A stretch of 64,000 nucleotides of DNA, taken from contig OZ026608.1 of the NCBI GenBank assembly GCA_964020085.1, positions 1,500,881 through 1,564,880 on the forward strand. The letters are read 5' to 3'. This document shows positions 49,701 through 60,583 of this stretch, piece after piece. The stretch's first letter is position 1; the number at the start of each line of letters is the position of its first letter. Below the pieces are notes generated by a model. The model was not told the origin of the DNA and did not search any database. It saw only the letters and a list, made by a program, of their open reading frames with translations. The position numbers and the translations under genes were made by a program. The stretch comes from Micromussa lordhowensis. Taxonomy: Eukaryota > Cnidaria > Anthozoa > Scleractinia > Lobophylliidae.

Positions 49701-52700
49701 TATGAGGTCAGAAGGATTACGAGAACAACATAACATTTTGCAAAACATTTTAGAACGAAAAGGAGTAATATAATAATATATTGAAATCAAACAATGTTTG
49801 AATGACTCCATGCCATCATTATCAACTAACGTTGTTTGCTATTAACATCGCTCTTTTTTGTTCTAACAAGTCTTGTACCTTTCCTCATACTGGTGTCTTA
49901 ATTCATAAACATATGCAGGGATTTCATTTAGCGTTTTCAGCTGGATGGCAACTGGTTTTTACTGGCAGGAAAAACTATTTAATGAACAAAATTTCTTTAT
50001 CAGAGAACGTTTTGAAAAACATTTGATAATAAAAATTAAATGTGGCTAAATGAAATTTAGGCAAGGTTAATCTCGAGACAATGCCGTCCAGCGGTTTTCT
50101 CCTTTAGCACGGCTCGGGGCGGCCTCTTCAGCTTAGCAGGGGCACCTCGTGCGTTTCGCTTGCTTGCTTGCTGACCTTTTCAGGTCATTATTGTTTGGCG
50201 GTTTGCTTGCCGTCATTTTGCAGAGCTTTTCTTTCCCACTCCTCCCTCCCTTGGGTAAGTATTGGGTGCGGGTAAGTATTCCACTGACTCGATCAGTGTG
50301 ACGGTGCCTGGGTGGTGGCCGCTTGCAGGGTTACGATGGATACCTCCTTCCCTCTGCCTGAACTGTTGCCCGGCTCCACCAGCCCTTCTAAGGCACCAGC
50401 TCCCAAGCTCATCTATTGTTGATGAGTTTAACGGTAAAAAACTATGACGTTTCGAAGTCTCCATGACTTCATTATCAAGTGGAATGTTAAAACTGATGTA
50501 AAATTGTAGCTCAGAAATTACATACAAATAAAATGTGATAAAATTCATAGAATAATGAGCGTTCATTGCTGTTGGTGTTTAACGTGTCAGTTCGTGCAGT
50601 ATATGTTTAAATAAATACTTTTGCACGTATTGAGTCAGACTGCGTGTTTAACTTTGGTTTTCGTTTGCGAATGAATAACATTTCGTGAATAACATTTCTT
50701 GAGAACAGAGAACATTTCCTCTAGGCTAGTGGACGCTACGCCGTGGGCTTCTTTCAGATGCTTGCCAAAAATTTCTTTACAAGAAAAAATTCCGGTGGGC
50801 TAAATCATCCTTTCAGTGGGTCAATTTGCCTGGTGCCCAGAGAAGCCTATAACCAGAAATGATAACCAGAATTTATGGTATTTGTACAATGGCAATTACA
50901 TGTATGCTACTGCAACCAAACCATCAGATGACTAATGATATTGGGTACAGTTTTTGATCCAATCAGTAGATTGAGGTGCAGTGTTCGTGTTTGGCACAAG
51001 GAACATAACCTGCTAGATGTTTGTTTGACTTACCTTATCAAATGATAAGATAGGCCTTGATCCTTTTAAAGAATTTCCAGTTAATTTAAGTTCATCCATA
51101 GTGTGTACTAGAAATGAAAAGTAAAGGTACATGTATGATACTTGTACAATCTTTTGGACTGAAAAGAATGTTGAACCACACAGCACTATTTTTTTTTACC
51201 GATGGACTATCATGATGGGATTCAAACCCAAGATCTACAGTTTAGCTTTAACATTGTTGCTCTGTCACACTGACCGAACTGTAAGGTCATATTGGAGTGA
51301 GTTGTGGGTTTTTGCACAGTTGTAATTCTTGGCAAATTAGGTGCAAATGCTATAATCATAAAGAATGTTGCACCATGTATCACTAATAGAACATTATAGA
51401 GATGGGACGTCAGTCAGAATTCTGAAAACTGTGTTTAAAGGTAACTTTCAAATACTGAAATAAACACATCCATTTCTTTCTAAGCATTGGCCCTTGGCGT
51501 GATCTGTTTGTTTTTGCCACACCTCCCTGATCGGAAGGGCACTACAACATCCACCTTTAACATAACTATCACATAGTAGGTCTTGCTTTACTTCATGGAT
51601 ACCTTTATACTCACCATTTTCCACTAAAAATTTGGCAGATGGACCATGTGGTGTACAGGAAAACCTGAAAGATGAAATTCCAAAATCTGTTCATCACTGA
51701 GTCATGAGTAATATTCTGGTGTTTCTTTATACAGTGAACCCCAGTCCTCCAAAAAACTTGAATTCAATCTTGCCTTTGGACAATTTGTGCTTGCCCTGGA
51801 CAAGTCTTAGTTTACTTTTTAATATTTAGTTGGCAGACAACTTGACTGGGCCCTTACCCATTGGTCAAGTGAGAATAAAAACTTACCACATGAACAGATC
51901 TTGTCCTTTCCTCATTTCAAAAAAGATACACTTGTTACAATTTTTCATTTCACAGACCTAAAAGTTAAGTACACTAAAGATTACACTTTATGTATCTGGT
52001 TATTTTGTGAACTAAAACAAATTGATCATTAACCAAGTGGAACTACATGCACATTACATGTATATTTACAAAAAAATTAAGGAATACTGGAATTAAAATG
52101 TGTACTATTCATAGCTGTTTACAAACCTCATTTACAACAAACAGTTTGTCTTTGCGGTCAAGCTTGGTTTCTGGAAATGTAAAAAATTTTACGAGACATT
52201 GACAAATTTCTTCACTACAATAATTGAAAGCCTGACATGAGTGACTTTTTCGGGTGAAAAGTAGAAAAGAAAAACATTTCACCTGAAAAAGTCACTTACA
52301 TCAGCCTTTCACCAAGGCCTTCAATCATATTATTCACTAATAACTGTCCGACTTTTAAGACATTCACACATCCTATATAATAACCACAATAACCACTTTT
52401 TAATGTAGTTATTTTTAAAGTAGCATAAGTTGTAAACTTTCTAACCACATTCACCAGACTAATTCGTGATTTAAGTACAGTGGAACCCCACCTAACAGCC
52501 ACCCCGTTAACACGGTCACCTCGTTATCATGACCACTTTATTCTGGTCTGAACAAAAGCTCAGTCACTCATTTTCTTATTTAAAGAACCCCTTTAATACA
52601 GCCACCCCATTAATACGGCCAGATTTTTGTGGCCCATTGGTGACCAGATTAATGGGGCTCCACTGAAGTCCTAGATATGTTCTAGTCTGAAAGACCGGCT

Positions 52701-53652
52701 GCTAGAATCATGCAATTTGGCTACCTGGTTTGACCAACCTCTTACTATGAAGGAATTGTCTCGTTAAAAACAACTTATTTCTTAACAGATAGCCCTTTGG
52801 TAATATGATATGATTATTTGCAGTACTGCATAATAATTTGCTACGCTGCAGATCCTTTTCAGCATTTACCAGATTTGGAGTGTGGTAACAATGTCTGTAT
52901 ATCCAGCATAAGATGCCTTGCTCTGTGAAAATAAATAACATTAAGATACAAGCCTGAGGTAAATAATTTGTCAAGCATCTCTCTCTCCTAAACCACTTTT
53001 ACAATTGTTCACCTTTTCCACACAAATATCGCGTGAATAGATTTAAATCAGAATCAGATTGCAGCATTTGTTACTACCGTCCCAGGCAACAGAGTATGCC
53101 CTCTTGAAAAAAAAAGACTATATCAATCTCTTATTGTTTCATCAAAAAACTTTGTGAGGTGTAGAATTGCAGCAAATTTAAGTGCTTTGTAGAGCTAAGC
53201 TTATAACATTCCCTCTGCCATGAATTGTATCCAGTTGTAATAAATACATTGTATACATACAATGTAAAATACTAAAGCAAATACAGAATAGTCCAAAAGT
53301 CAATGATTGTCAGCACTAACAAATCCCTCAGTCGTTTATATAATGGACACGCAGATCATGAGACCGGATATAATCAGATTTTGTTCAAACTAGTGCATGT
53401 TAAGCATTTCTTTCTTCCTCAGATTTCTGTCTTACCGGTGTGAAATACCACGTGAGCAAAACACAAGCACGCGTTGTTTGTTGGTCCATTTTCCCTGAAA
53501 ACAAGAGGTTTCATACTTCAATTTACACAGTATAAACTTAGAATAGAAACACCTCAAACTGTTCAAACCTTTTTCGTCTTCGTTTTCTTCGATTGCACTG
53601 CATTAGACTGGTTAGAAGATTCCACTTCTTCTATTGACCTTTTCTTCGCCAT
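46772..53652 (-). CDS. BRIX1: Ribosome biogenesis protein BRX1 homologue, 12 exons, 303 aa
   Basis: A Brix-domain nucleolar protein needed for assembly of the large (60S) ribosomal subunit. Coding exons on the minus strand: 53569-53652, 53436-53494, 52870-52922, 52127-52170, 51887-51957, 51615-51664, 51034-51107, 49268-49318, 48409-48510, 48189-48222, 47548-47642, 46772-46966. They total 912 nt and splice in frame at GT/AG sites. Family signatures are KWTNKQRVLVFCSRGI (about 30-45), LDRKDKLFVVNE, VCEMKNCNKCIFFEMRKGQD, CTPHGPSAKFLVEN, LTGNSLKGSRPILSFD, NRIWFRNFQIVEED, GPRFVLNLIRVFEGSFGG and LYENPQYQSPNEYRR (about 225-242). The N-terminus is a lysine-rich, probably nucleolar-targeting tail. The length sits between the yeast and human proteins. 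The terminal Lys codon and stop form AAATAAA, so a poly(A)-like hexamer overlaps the stop. Confidence 0.95.
46967..47547 (-). other. BRIX1: BRIX1 intron 11 with a short tandem duplication
   Basis: Non-coding. It holds a 47-bp tandem duplication at about 47212-47305: both copies contain CTTAAAACKTTCGA and CTGTCAGGCTACAGCCTTC. No other feature was seen. Confidence 0.6.
50200..50545 (-). mobile_element. Possible Penelope-like or other retroelement fragment in BRIX1 intron 7
   Basis: In this 1.7-kb intron (49319-51033) the GC-richer segment differs from its surroundings. Its minus strand contains, near 50482-50442, TTGATAATGAAGTC, a short loop, then GACTTCGAAACGTC. This is a stem followed by CGAAAC, the arrangement of a (degenerate) hammerhead-type motif often carried by Penelope-like elements. 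No reverse transcriptase is present. The 117-codon ORF across it has no recognisable domain. This is a tentative call. Confidence 0.25.
52230..52302. repeat. Near-perfect short hairpin in BRIX1 intron 3
   Basis: AGTGACTTTTTCGGGTGAAA (52240-52259) and TTTCACCTGAAAAAGTCACT (52277-52296) are reverse complements with one mismatch, separated by 17 bases. Weaker pairing extends outward about 10 bp on each side. Confidence 0.75.
52478..52665. mobile_element. Pogo/Tigger-like MITE in BRIX1 intron 3
   Basis: A 188-bp non-coding element starts CAGTGGAACCCCACC and ends TAATGGGGCTCCACTG, giving terminal inverted repeats of the CAGTGGARCCCC type typical of pogo/Tigger elements. The interior has repeated AACACGGTCACC and ATACGGCCA blocks. 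The left flank is TA, but the right flank is AA, so the expected TA target duplication is imperfect. A related end (GGGATTCCACTGTA) occurs near 56580-56593. Confidence 0.65.
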
Positions 53653-54402
53653 TTTGAGTTTTCGTCTTCCTGTGTAACCGCGCTCTCGAGATACTGCTGG
53701 ACTAACGGAGTGCGGACTCAATATTACGTTCGTGACTAGCGGGAAAAATTTTGGAGGTAAATATCAGTTTTATTCTCTTCCAAAAATATATAGTCTAGTT
53801 CTACAACTTTGGTTCCACTAACATGTAATTGCAAATTTTGTAGATTACCCGTTCACAACTGTGATTTAGCTATCTAAGCAATTTTGCGTGACAATACCAG
53901 CTATTATTCTAATGGCCGGCAATGCAATAAGCTTATATGTTTCACGCCCAAACAGACATGCATGCATGGTAAAACAATATTATCAGTTTGGACAACCAGA
54001 CCCATTGACGTTAATGGTTGTTTTCTATTGGCCACACGATAATTATGTTGTTAATCATTTTGAGAGTGCATGCTTAACTAATCCTTAGCTTTTCAGAGTT
54101 TTCAGAATTTTTTTTTTAATGAAAAGCCCATACTTAAGGGTTTAAGTATTTTTTGATCCCTGTACATGTACAACGTAGGAATAACGGCTGATGTGACACC
54201 ATTTTACTGACGTTTTGTTCCAGAAAATACTGATTCCCCTCCTGGCATGGAGGGTTTAAGTTTGACCAGAAAAAAGCTGATGATTACCCACCTGATAGTT
54301 CTGTCAAATTTTGAAACTTTGTCTGTTGTTCCTTTCTTAGCATTTACCAACCTATCTGTTGCAGGAAAGTTGATTGCTGAAGAGAAAACAGGCAACAAAA
54401 AA
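53653..54402. promoter_or_regulatory. Short divergent interval between BRIX1 and PLGRKT
   Basis: The two start codons face away from each other and are 751 bp apart, so the interval probably holds both promoters and 5' UTRs, possibly as one bidirectional promoter. No TATA box is obvious near either likely start. The 53680-53750 stretch is the most GC-rich part. Any PLGRKT 5' non-coding exon could not be placed. Confidence 0.45.
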
Positions 54403-57377
54403 ATGGGTTCTGTTCTGGGCGGAGCAATGAAAGAGACAATGGATGACAACATGAAGAAGAGTCAAGAGTTTATGTTACAAACTCAAAAAATTCAGGTTAG
54501 ACAATGTTAGATGTTAGCAACTTGGAAGTTGGTTAGTTTTGCTAGTTTGTCAAAGTAGATCTCTATATAAGCCGTTCTATAGATTATGATAACCACATGT
54601 TATTGCACCTAGCGTCTTAACAAGGCTACAGACCAACTGGAACTCTTCGTAGCAAGTGATGGTTTTGAGAAATTCTCGCAATAATAATTTCTGCTGGGAA
54701 TTTTTGGTAGTAACTCCAAATAGAGAGAGATAGCATATAAACAATTTCAATTTGTCTTAAACTAAAGTATTCACCTCGGCAAGCTATGTCTTATACATGT
54801 TGAAACTTCTCTTGTGGGCTGCTAATTTACAAATCAAACCCATGAATGTTTTTTTCAGCTAGGAAGACAGCTTCAGATGCAGAATGCAATGAGAGAAAGA
54901 CAAATGTCCATGCAGCTGGCTGCAGCTAGAGAAATGTTTGATTGGCTGGCTTCATTCTATGGCATTGCGACCGTTGGTATGTTTGCTGGGTAAGTTACAA
55001 TGTCATTGTAACACATGTAAGGTTGCTGCCCACACTAGACTCGTTGATGAGGTCCCATTAACCAGACATGAATTCTGTAATTGTGTTAGACAGAAGGGTC
55101 CTACAGTGTTGAGTTCTATGTTCATGACAAAGAAATGACTGTTTAATGAGCCTATATACATTGACGCAATGGTATTTGAGTTGTATTTGTACTTATCTTA
55201 CAGGTTCACAAAATCCAAGAAGCCAGCAGTTTTAGTTCCTTTCATTCCTCTTACCTTTATTGTGGCATATCAGGCTGATTACGTTTATGGAACCAAAATG
55301 AGCAGGATTAGGGGTGAGTAACGGCAGTGGAAATTATAACTGTAAGAGAAAGTTTCTGTTTTGTAGCTGTTGATGTTATGGCAGGTGCGGTGGCTGCATG
55401 GTTAGTGCGCTCACCTCCGGATCGAGCAGTTTAGGTTTGAGCCCTGGCTGCCTGGCTGGGGACATTGTGTTGTGTTCTTGGGCAAGACACTTTACTCTCA
55501 CAGTACCTCACTCCACCCAGGTGTATAAACGAGCAAATGAATTTCTTGCTGGGGGATAGCCCTGCGATGGACTAGCATCCCATTCAGAGGGGAGTAGAAA
55601 TACATGTACTTCTAGTCACTTTATGCTACAGAAAGCGGGATAAGCTTCGGCCTGATGGCCACTTGGCTTGTATACATATTTTACTGTGCATGTTGACACA
55701 AGCTAGATGAATACAGTGAACTATGCCACAGAAAAACTGCCATAGCATTGACCTGAGGTAGGTTAAGTCTGTGTTAAAGCTTATTGGCTGAGCATCAAGC
55801 TTGCACTGTCCTAGCAGTGGTTTCTTCAATACAAAGTTACCAGCAGTATTTCTACCCTTCCCTTGATGGGATGCTAGACCATTGCATGGTTTAGTACCCC
55901 AGCATTAAATTCATTGTAGGCCACTTAACCTGTTAAAATCAAGTCACAATCTTGCCCAAGAATGCAATGCTTGAAACATTAATGGTAAAAATATGAATGG
56001 CAGTTAAAGCAGTTAAAAAAAGCTTTTGTTCAGTAGGAGTTTACAGACTGGTACATAACCATGGTTCCCATAGCACTTTATTATCAAATGAAGGGGTGCG
56101 TGGAATAAAGCCCTAAGGGACTGTAGGAAAACTTTGAGTTAACCAGCATTGAAATATCTTCCAGCTATTGTTACAGTTTACTCAGGTTTTCATTATTTTC
56201 TAAACAGAACTAGTAATAATTAAGAGTTCTTTTTAGACAATAATTAGAATCAGAGTAAACTGTAACAATGGCTGGAAGGTATTTCAATCTTAGCTAGCTC
56301 AAAGCTTTCTAAAAGTCACTTGGGGCTTTATTCCACGCACCCCTACAAATGTTTTGAGCTCAAGGTTGAAGTACTGTGTTGTTCTTTGTATTTAATAGCC
56401 ATGTGCTTATTGGTATCTTTTTCATTATACTTTTTCAATTGGAAGGGAAATGAAAATTGGTTCGAAAACTTGGATAGTTTGAGAAATCGGGGGTAAAATT
56501 GCAGTGTTCGACTAAGGAGGGGAAACAACTTTTGGTTCGGTTATCGGGAGGATCGAAAAAATGAGGGTTTGAGAAATCGGGATTCCACTGTAGTTTCTTT
56601 TACAGGACCCCTTTGATAACAGTGTTTAATACACTGATGGGTCATCCTGTTAAAATATTCATAATTACTATTATTATTATTTGAAGTACTTACTCAGGGG
56701 TGAGGCCATGTTTAATGGTGGGCAGCACATATTTGAGTAAATATACAGTATTAACACCCCCCTTTAATGGAAAGCTGGAATACTGAGGGGCTACCCCTAG
56801 TACCCATTAAACCACCAGGATGGGGAGGGTACCCAAGGTGTAAAGCGCACCCCCCCCCCTCTAACAACACAACTCTAACCAGCACTTGAACCCAGATTGA
56901 TCAATCTGAAGTCCTGGGCCAGGTTGTTCAAAGCCCAATTAAGCTAACCAGGATTAGCCAGAATTTTGATTTTCACTTTGGCAACTTTTCAGTGAGGTCT
57001 CCGTTTATATTGTTTGTCCTTCAGTCTTGAGTTCGAATAATCTCAAACTACACAAAACATAAGCAGCGAGAGACTTATTTCTTATAGGACAAAAATTAAT
57101 ACTTCGGTTAACTTTCAATCCTGGGTTAGCGTTAACTGGCTTTTGAAAAACCTGGCCCAGAACGCTAACTAACAGTTTAATGATTCATTACATAGCTCAG
57201 TTTCTATCTGGTAATCAGCCATTTCAGTATTTTGTGATGTTTTTTTTTCATTATATCACAGAGGAAGCCGAGCACATCATGAAAGAAGAAAGAGCATTCC
57301 TTGAACTTCCAACTGGAATGCCTGATTATCAGTCAATTGAGGAGGCAAGACTCAAGGCAGAAGAAAAATCATCCTAA
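54403..57377 (+). CDS. PLGRKT: PLGRKT (Plg-RKT) homologue, 4 exons, 149 aa
   Basis: A small two-helix membrane protein. In mammals it is described as a cell-surface plasminogen receptor and is also found in mitochondria. Exons: 54403-54495, 54859-54989, 55204-55313 and 57262-57377, totalling 450 nt in frame with GT/AG junctions. Family hallmarks are the N-terminal KETMDDNMKKSQEFML, then QLQMQNAMRERQMSMQLAA, helix 1 (about 55-76), the KSKKPAVLVPFIPLTF loop and helix 2 (about 80-101), and the C-terminal ELPTGMPDYQSIEEAR. Length agrees with the human protein (147 aa). The Met at 54403 is chosen because it aligns with the family start; the frame is open upstream, but that part is presumably 5' UTR. 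The protein ends EEKSS, so the C-terminal lysine that gives the mammalian protein its name is absent. Confidence 0.93.
55383..55685 (+). mobile_element. tRNA-derived SINE, copy 2 (PLGRKT intron 3)
   Basis: The same head and body as the copy at 46098: GGTGGCTGCATGGTTAGTGC, B box GGTTTGAGCC, CATTGTGTTGTGTTCTTGGG, TGGACTAGCATCCCATTC. A duplicated GGCTGCCTGGCTGG follows the B box. The tail is degenerate. Confidence 0.8.
55843..55972 (-). mobile_element. Inverted, truncated SINE fragment (PLGRKT intron 3)
   Basis: Reverse-complement match to the SINE body: AGTATTTCTACCC, GATGGGATGCTAG, CCATTGCATGGTTT, CCCAGCATTAAATTCATTG and CTTGCCCAAGAA in inverse order. It lacks the tRNA-like head. With the forward copy at 55383 it forms an inverted pair in one intron. 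Confidence 0.75.
56092..56344. mobile_element. 253-bp foldback MITE in PLGRKT intron 3
   Basis: The first 22 bp (AGGGGTGCGTGGAATAAAGC and two further C) are exactly reverse-complementary to the last 22. Pairing continues with few mismatches for about 100 bp per arm, for example GAAATATCTTCCAGC with GCTGGAAGGTATTTC and TTACAGTTTACTC with GAGTAAACTGTAA. CAAATG lies close to both ends (56085-56090 and 56346-56351), a candidate target-site duplication. Confidence 0.85.
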
Positions 57378-57714
57378 ATACTCTCAAGTCTCATGAACCA
57401 GTGTAGCTGAATGCATGTTACATCTGTGCACACCATGTATAACTTACATCATCAGTGTACGCAAATTATAATGGGAGCTCCTTCTTTGGTGTAAACATTC
57501 TAATAATTATACAATTCAATCTTTACTTAATGGAAGCAGGATACATGTTTAACCCCAACCTATATAACTATGCAATGTGTTGTTCCAGCAAACATACCCT
57601 CATATAGACAGTATTTTTGAGGCTGCACAATCTACACTTCCATTCCAATTATACTCTTGATAATAATTTATGGACTTTGTGCTAATACACGTACAGACAT
57701 TATAAGAGGTCGCC

Positions 57715-57720
57715 AATAAA
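57715..57720 (+). terminator. PLGRKT: Candidate PLGRKT polyadenylation signal AATAAA
   Basis: The first AATAAA downstream of the PLGRKT stop codon, 338 bp after it, on the coding strand. Confidence 0.45.
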
Positions 57721-60583
57721 CTATGCTCATCGGTGACGTTAACAAGTTTCCACATTTGTGGTCACCTACCACAAGGAAATATGCAGAAACCTTCAGTTGT
57801 GATTGTAACTTTATCAGCAGAGAGTAACCTACCCCTCCCACAGGAAGATTTTTTGGTCTAACCGATATTACATATGCTCCAGGATTTCCTGTTTAGCTTC
57901 ACTGAAGTGCTTTCATTTTTAAATAACTTTGACTTTTGAAACTACATACACTGACTTCACCCTCAGATTTTCCGGTGTCTTTTCTTGTAAACGCAGGCCC
58001 GTTACCCCCTGGGCGAGCGAAAGAGGAATGAGACAAGTATGAGAAAAGGGATATGGGGAAGAAACTGGGACCGCCTTTTTCCACTTGTTCTATGCTTCGG
58101 CTCCCCACTACTAAGCCAATGTATGGAACAGGCTACTTTTCTTGCACTGGATGTACATATATCCATTCCTGGTACCACACGATGTAAATATGATTTACCA
58201 CTTTTAACAGATAGTATTTTTGGTGCTTCACAATTAATGCACACTTTGTGCTATTACATTGGATGTTCTCTATCAATCCCAAGAAAATAACAGTTGTGAT
58301 CTTTCAAAAGAAATGTAAGAAATCATCCCTTGACAAATAGTACTTTCAAATAAACGATGATAAAATTGATATTGTCAACAACTATATTTACCTTGGAATT
58401 TAATTTTTCTGTATACGGCAATTTTGGTGATTGTGCTGAAGCAAGCTTAAAAGATAAAACAAGATCCATCTATTCTACTCGTCGTTACGGCTTAGATTTC
58501 TCAATACAGTTATCCCTCGATGTCACTAATAGTCGTTTTTTTTTTATTTTCTTTTTCTTCCTATTCTTCTGTACGGTTCAGAAATCTGGGGTATATACGA
58601 TAAAGATGATTTTAACACTTGCAAGAAAGCCGATATTGAAAAATATAACCACTAGTGGTAATCTTCAAAGGCCCGCTACTTTTTGCGTGGGTCGTTACGG
58701 CTGTAGGGGTTCGACAGGAAGGTAAAAAATTAAGATTCTACTTTCAGGAAACCGTTATTTTCGGAGGAACTTTTAACTTTCGGAATTCTACAGTAAGGGA
58801 CCGCAAACCCACGGGGTGGGGGGGGGGAAACTCCTTATAACATGGACGGAAGTGCTAGACGGAGGACCGCTAAGAGACACCAATTCTAAAACAACACAAC
58901 ACTTCAATACCCTAAAAGGTACTGCAAAAGCTCCCAAAACAATGTTTTTAACCCCTTAGAGGTACGACTTGGATCCCGTCCTTTTCATGTGGGTCATGTG
59001 GGGGTGTGGTCCGCAATCGTGTGATAGAGGTCAGCAAGGTGGTCAGGAATCCACGGACGGAGGGTTAACGATTGGAGTGCTATGCGTTTCAATTCGTCTA
59101 ATATGAACCGTAAATAGTTTGAAAAAATTACTCTATACTTTCATAGCTATATGCAGGATGATTGAAATTCATTTGAGTCAAAATAATGTCCCTAGAGCGG
59201 ATCGTCAGCTATGTTTGGGGGACGGCGGAAGTAAGGTTAACATATAACGCAATCGATCGAGGGAGCCAAGCAAGCCAAACAATGTTCTACGAACATTACG
59301 CCATGTTCAACATTTGTCGCAACTGAATAACGGATAAGGTTCAGCATAAAAATCAAGTGCGCTACAGTTTCTATTACTAGTTTTATTCATCAAGTTATAA
59401 CACCTGTAGTTCTTTATAATTCACAAGCTGGTTAACACAAAACCGAAATCTCAGAACAATACTTGATACTAAATTGAGAGCAAGATCAATGTTTTATACT
59501 ATTTGTAAATTGTATTATGATATTATGTCGCGCATATATTTATACAGTATAACTAAATAGCCTTTTTCTTGAGAGTACTTTGTGAATTGAAACCAGGCAG
59601 CTCTGTTTTTTTCCTGGCGTTTTCTTCAGCATAACCTAAAAAGGAGATAATTGTATGGGACGATAAATGTAAGCAAAATGTGGAGGCCCGGTGGCCTCAT
59701 GGTTAGTGCGCTCGACTCCGGAGCGAGCGGTGCGGGTTTGAGCCCTGGTCGAGGACAGTGTGTTGTGTTCTTGGGCAAGACACTTTACACTCACAGTGCC
59801 TCTCTCCGCCCAGGTGTGCAAATGAACACCGGCGAGTTTAATGCTGGGGGTAACCCTGCGATGGACTAGCATCCAATCCAGGGGGGAGTAGAAATACTCC
59901 TAGTCAATTCATGCTACAGAAACCGGGATAAGCTCGGCCTGATGAGCGACTTGGCTCGTATGCAGACTTTACCTTACTTACCTATCTAATCGTTCAAAGT
60001 AAATTGCGCCTAAAACTGACGAAAAACTAACGAATACGGCAAACGTTTCCTCTTAACTCAAAGCTTGACTTGACACGCTTTACTGATTTGTTTTTCAAAT
60101 CTTACAAAGGCGCGCGAACGTCACGTGAATGCGGTGATGCTACGACTAACCTACAGTAGGGTAGGGTAAGGTGAATCAATGTCATATCTCGCCCAGAATG
60201 GCGAACGGCGGCTTCAACATCACAGTGCGCCCGATTGTCTTGAAAATCTTTCAGCAGGAGTAACTTCAGTCACAGATAACCGAAAAACAATTCCCGTAAT
60301 CGATCCTTTTTATCAAATGTTAAATATCATCAAATATTGAATGTTATCTACAAATAATTTGACTATTAGACTGTTAACAGCCTCTCCAGTTTTCAACGCG
60401 CGCGAAGGAACAAAGCGATCGCGAAGCACGACGGGGCATCCCCTATACCTCGTCAAGTCTCTCTTTTTGCGTTGTCGTCCAGTTCTCTCGCAATTCTACC
60501 CGCGTGTTCAACGATCGAGTAAAAATACGAGAAACTATTGATTGTTGAAGTGAAAGGATTTGACAACGAATATTAAGCTCACC
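57721..60583. other. Intergenic stretch with one SINE, no supported gene
   Basis: ORFs at 58039-58290, 58357-58725 and 58655-58840 have no motifs and overlap opposite-strand ORFs. The 58660-59060 part is richer in G than its surroundings, with a 10-base G run near 58818. The region right of about 60000 may be 3' UTR of the minus-strand ShKT gene. Confidence 0.45.
59683..59986 (+). mobile_element. tRNA-derived SINE, copy 3
   Basis: The most complete tRNA-like head of the three: GGTGGCCTCATGGTTAGTGC (A-box and D-arm region), GCTCGACTCCGGAGCGAGC (anticodon-arm-like stem and loop) and GGTTTGAGCC (B box with one change). The body is shared with the copies at 46098 and 55383, ending in a CTTACTTACC tail. 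Confidence 0.85.
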
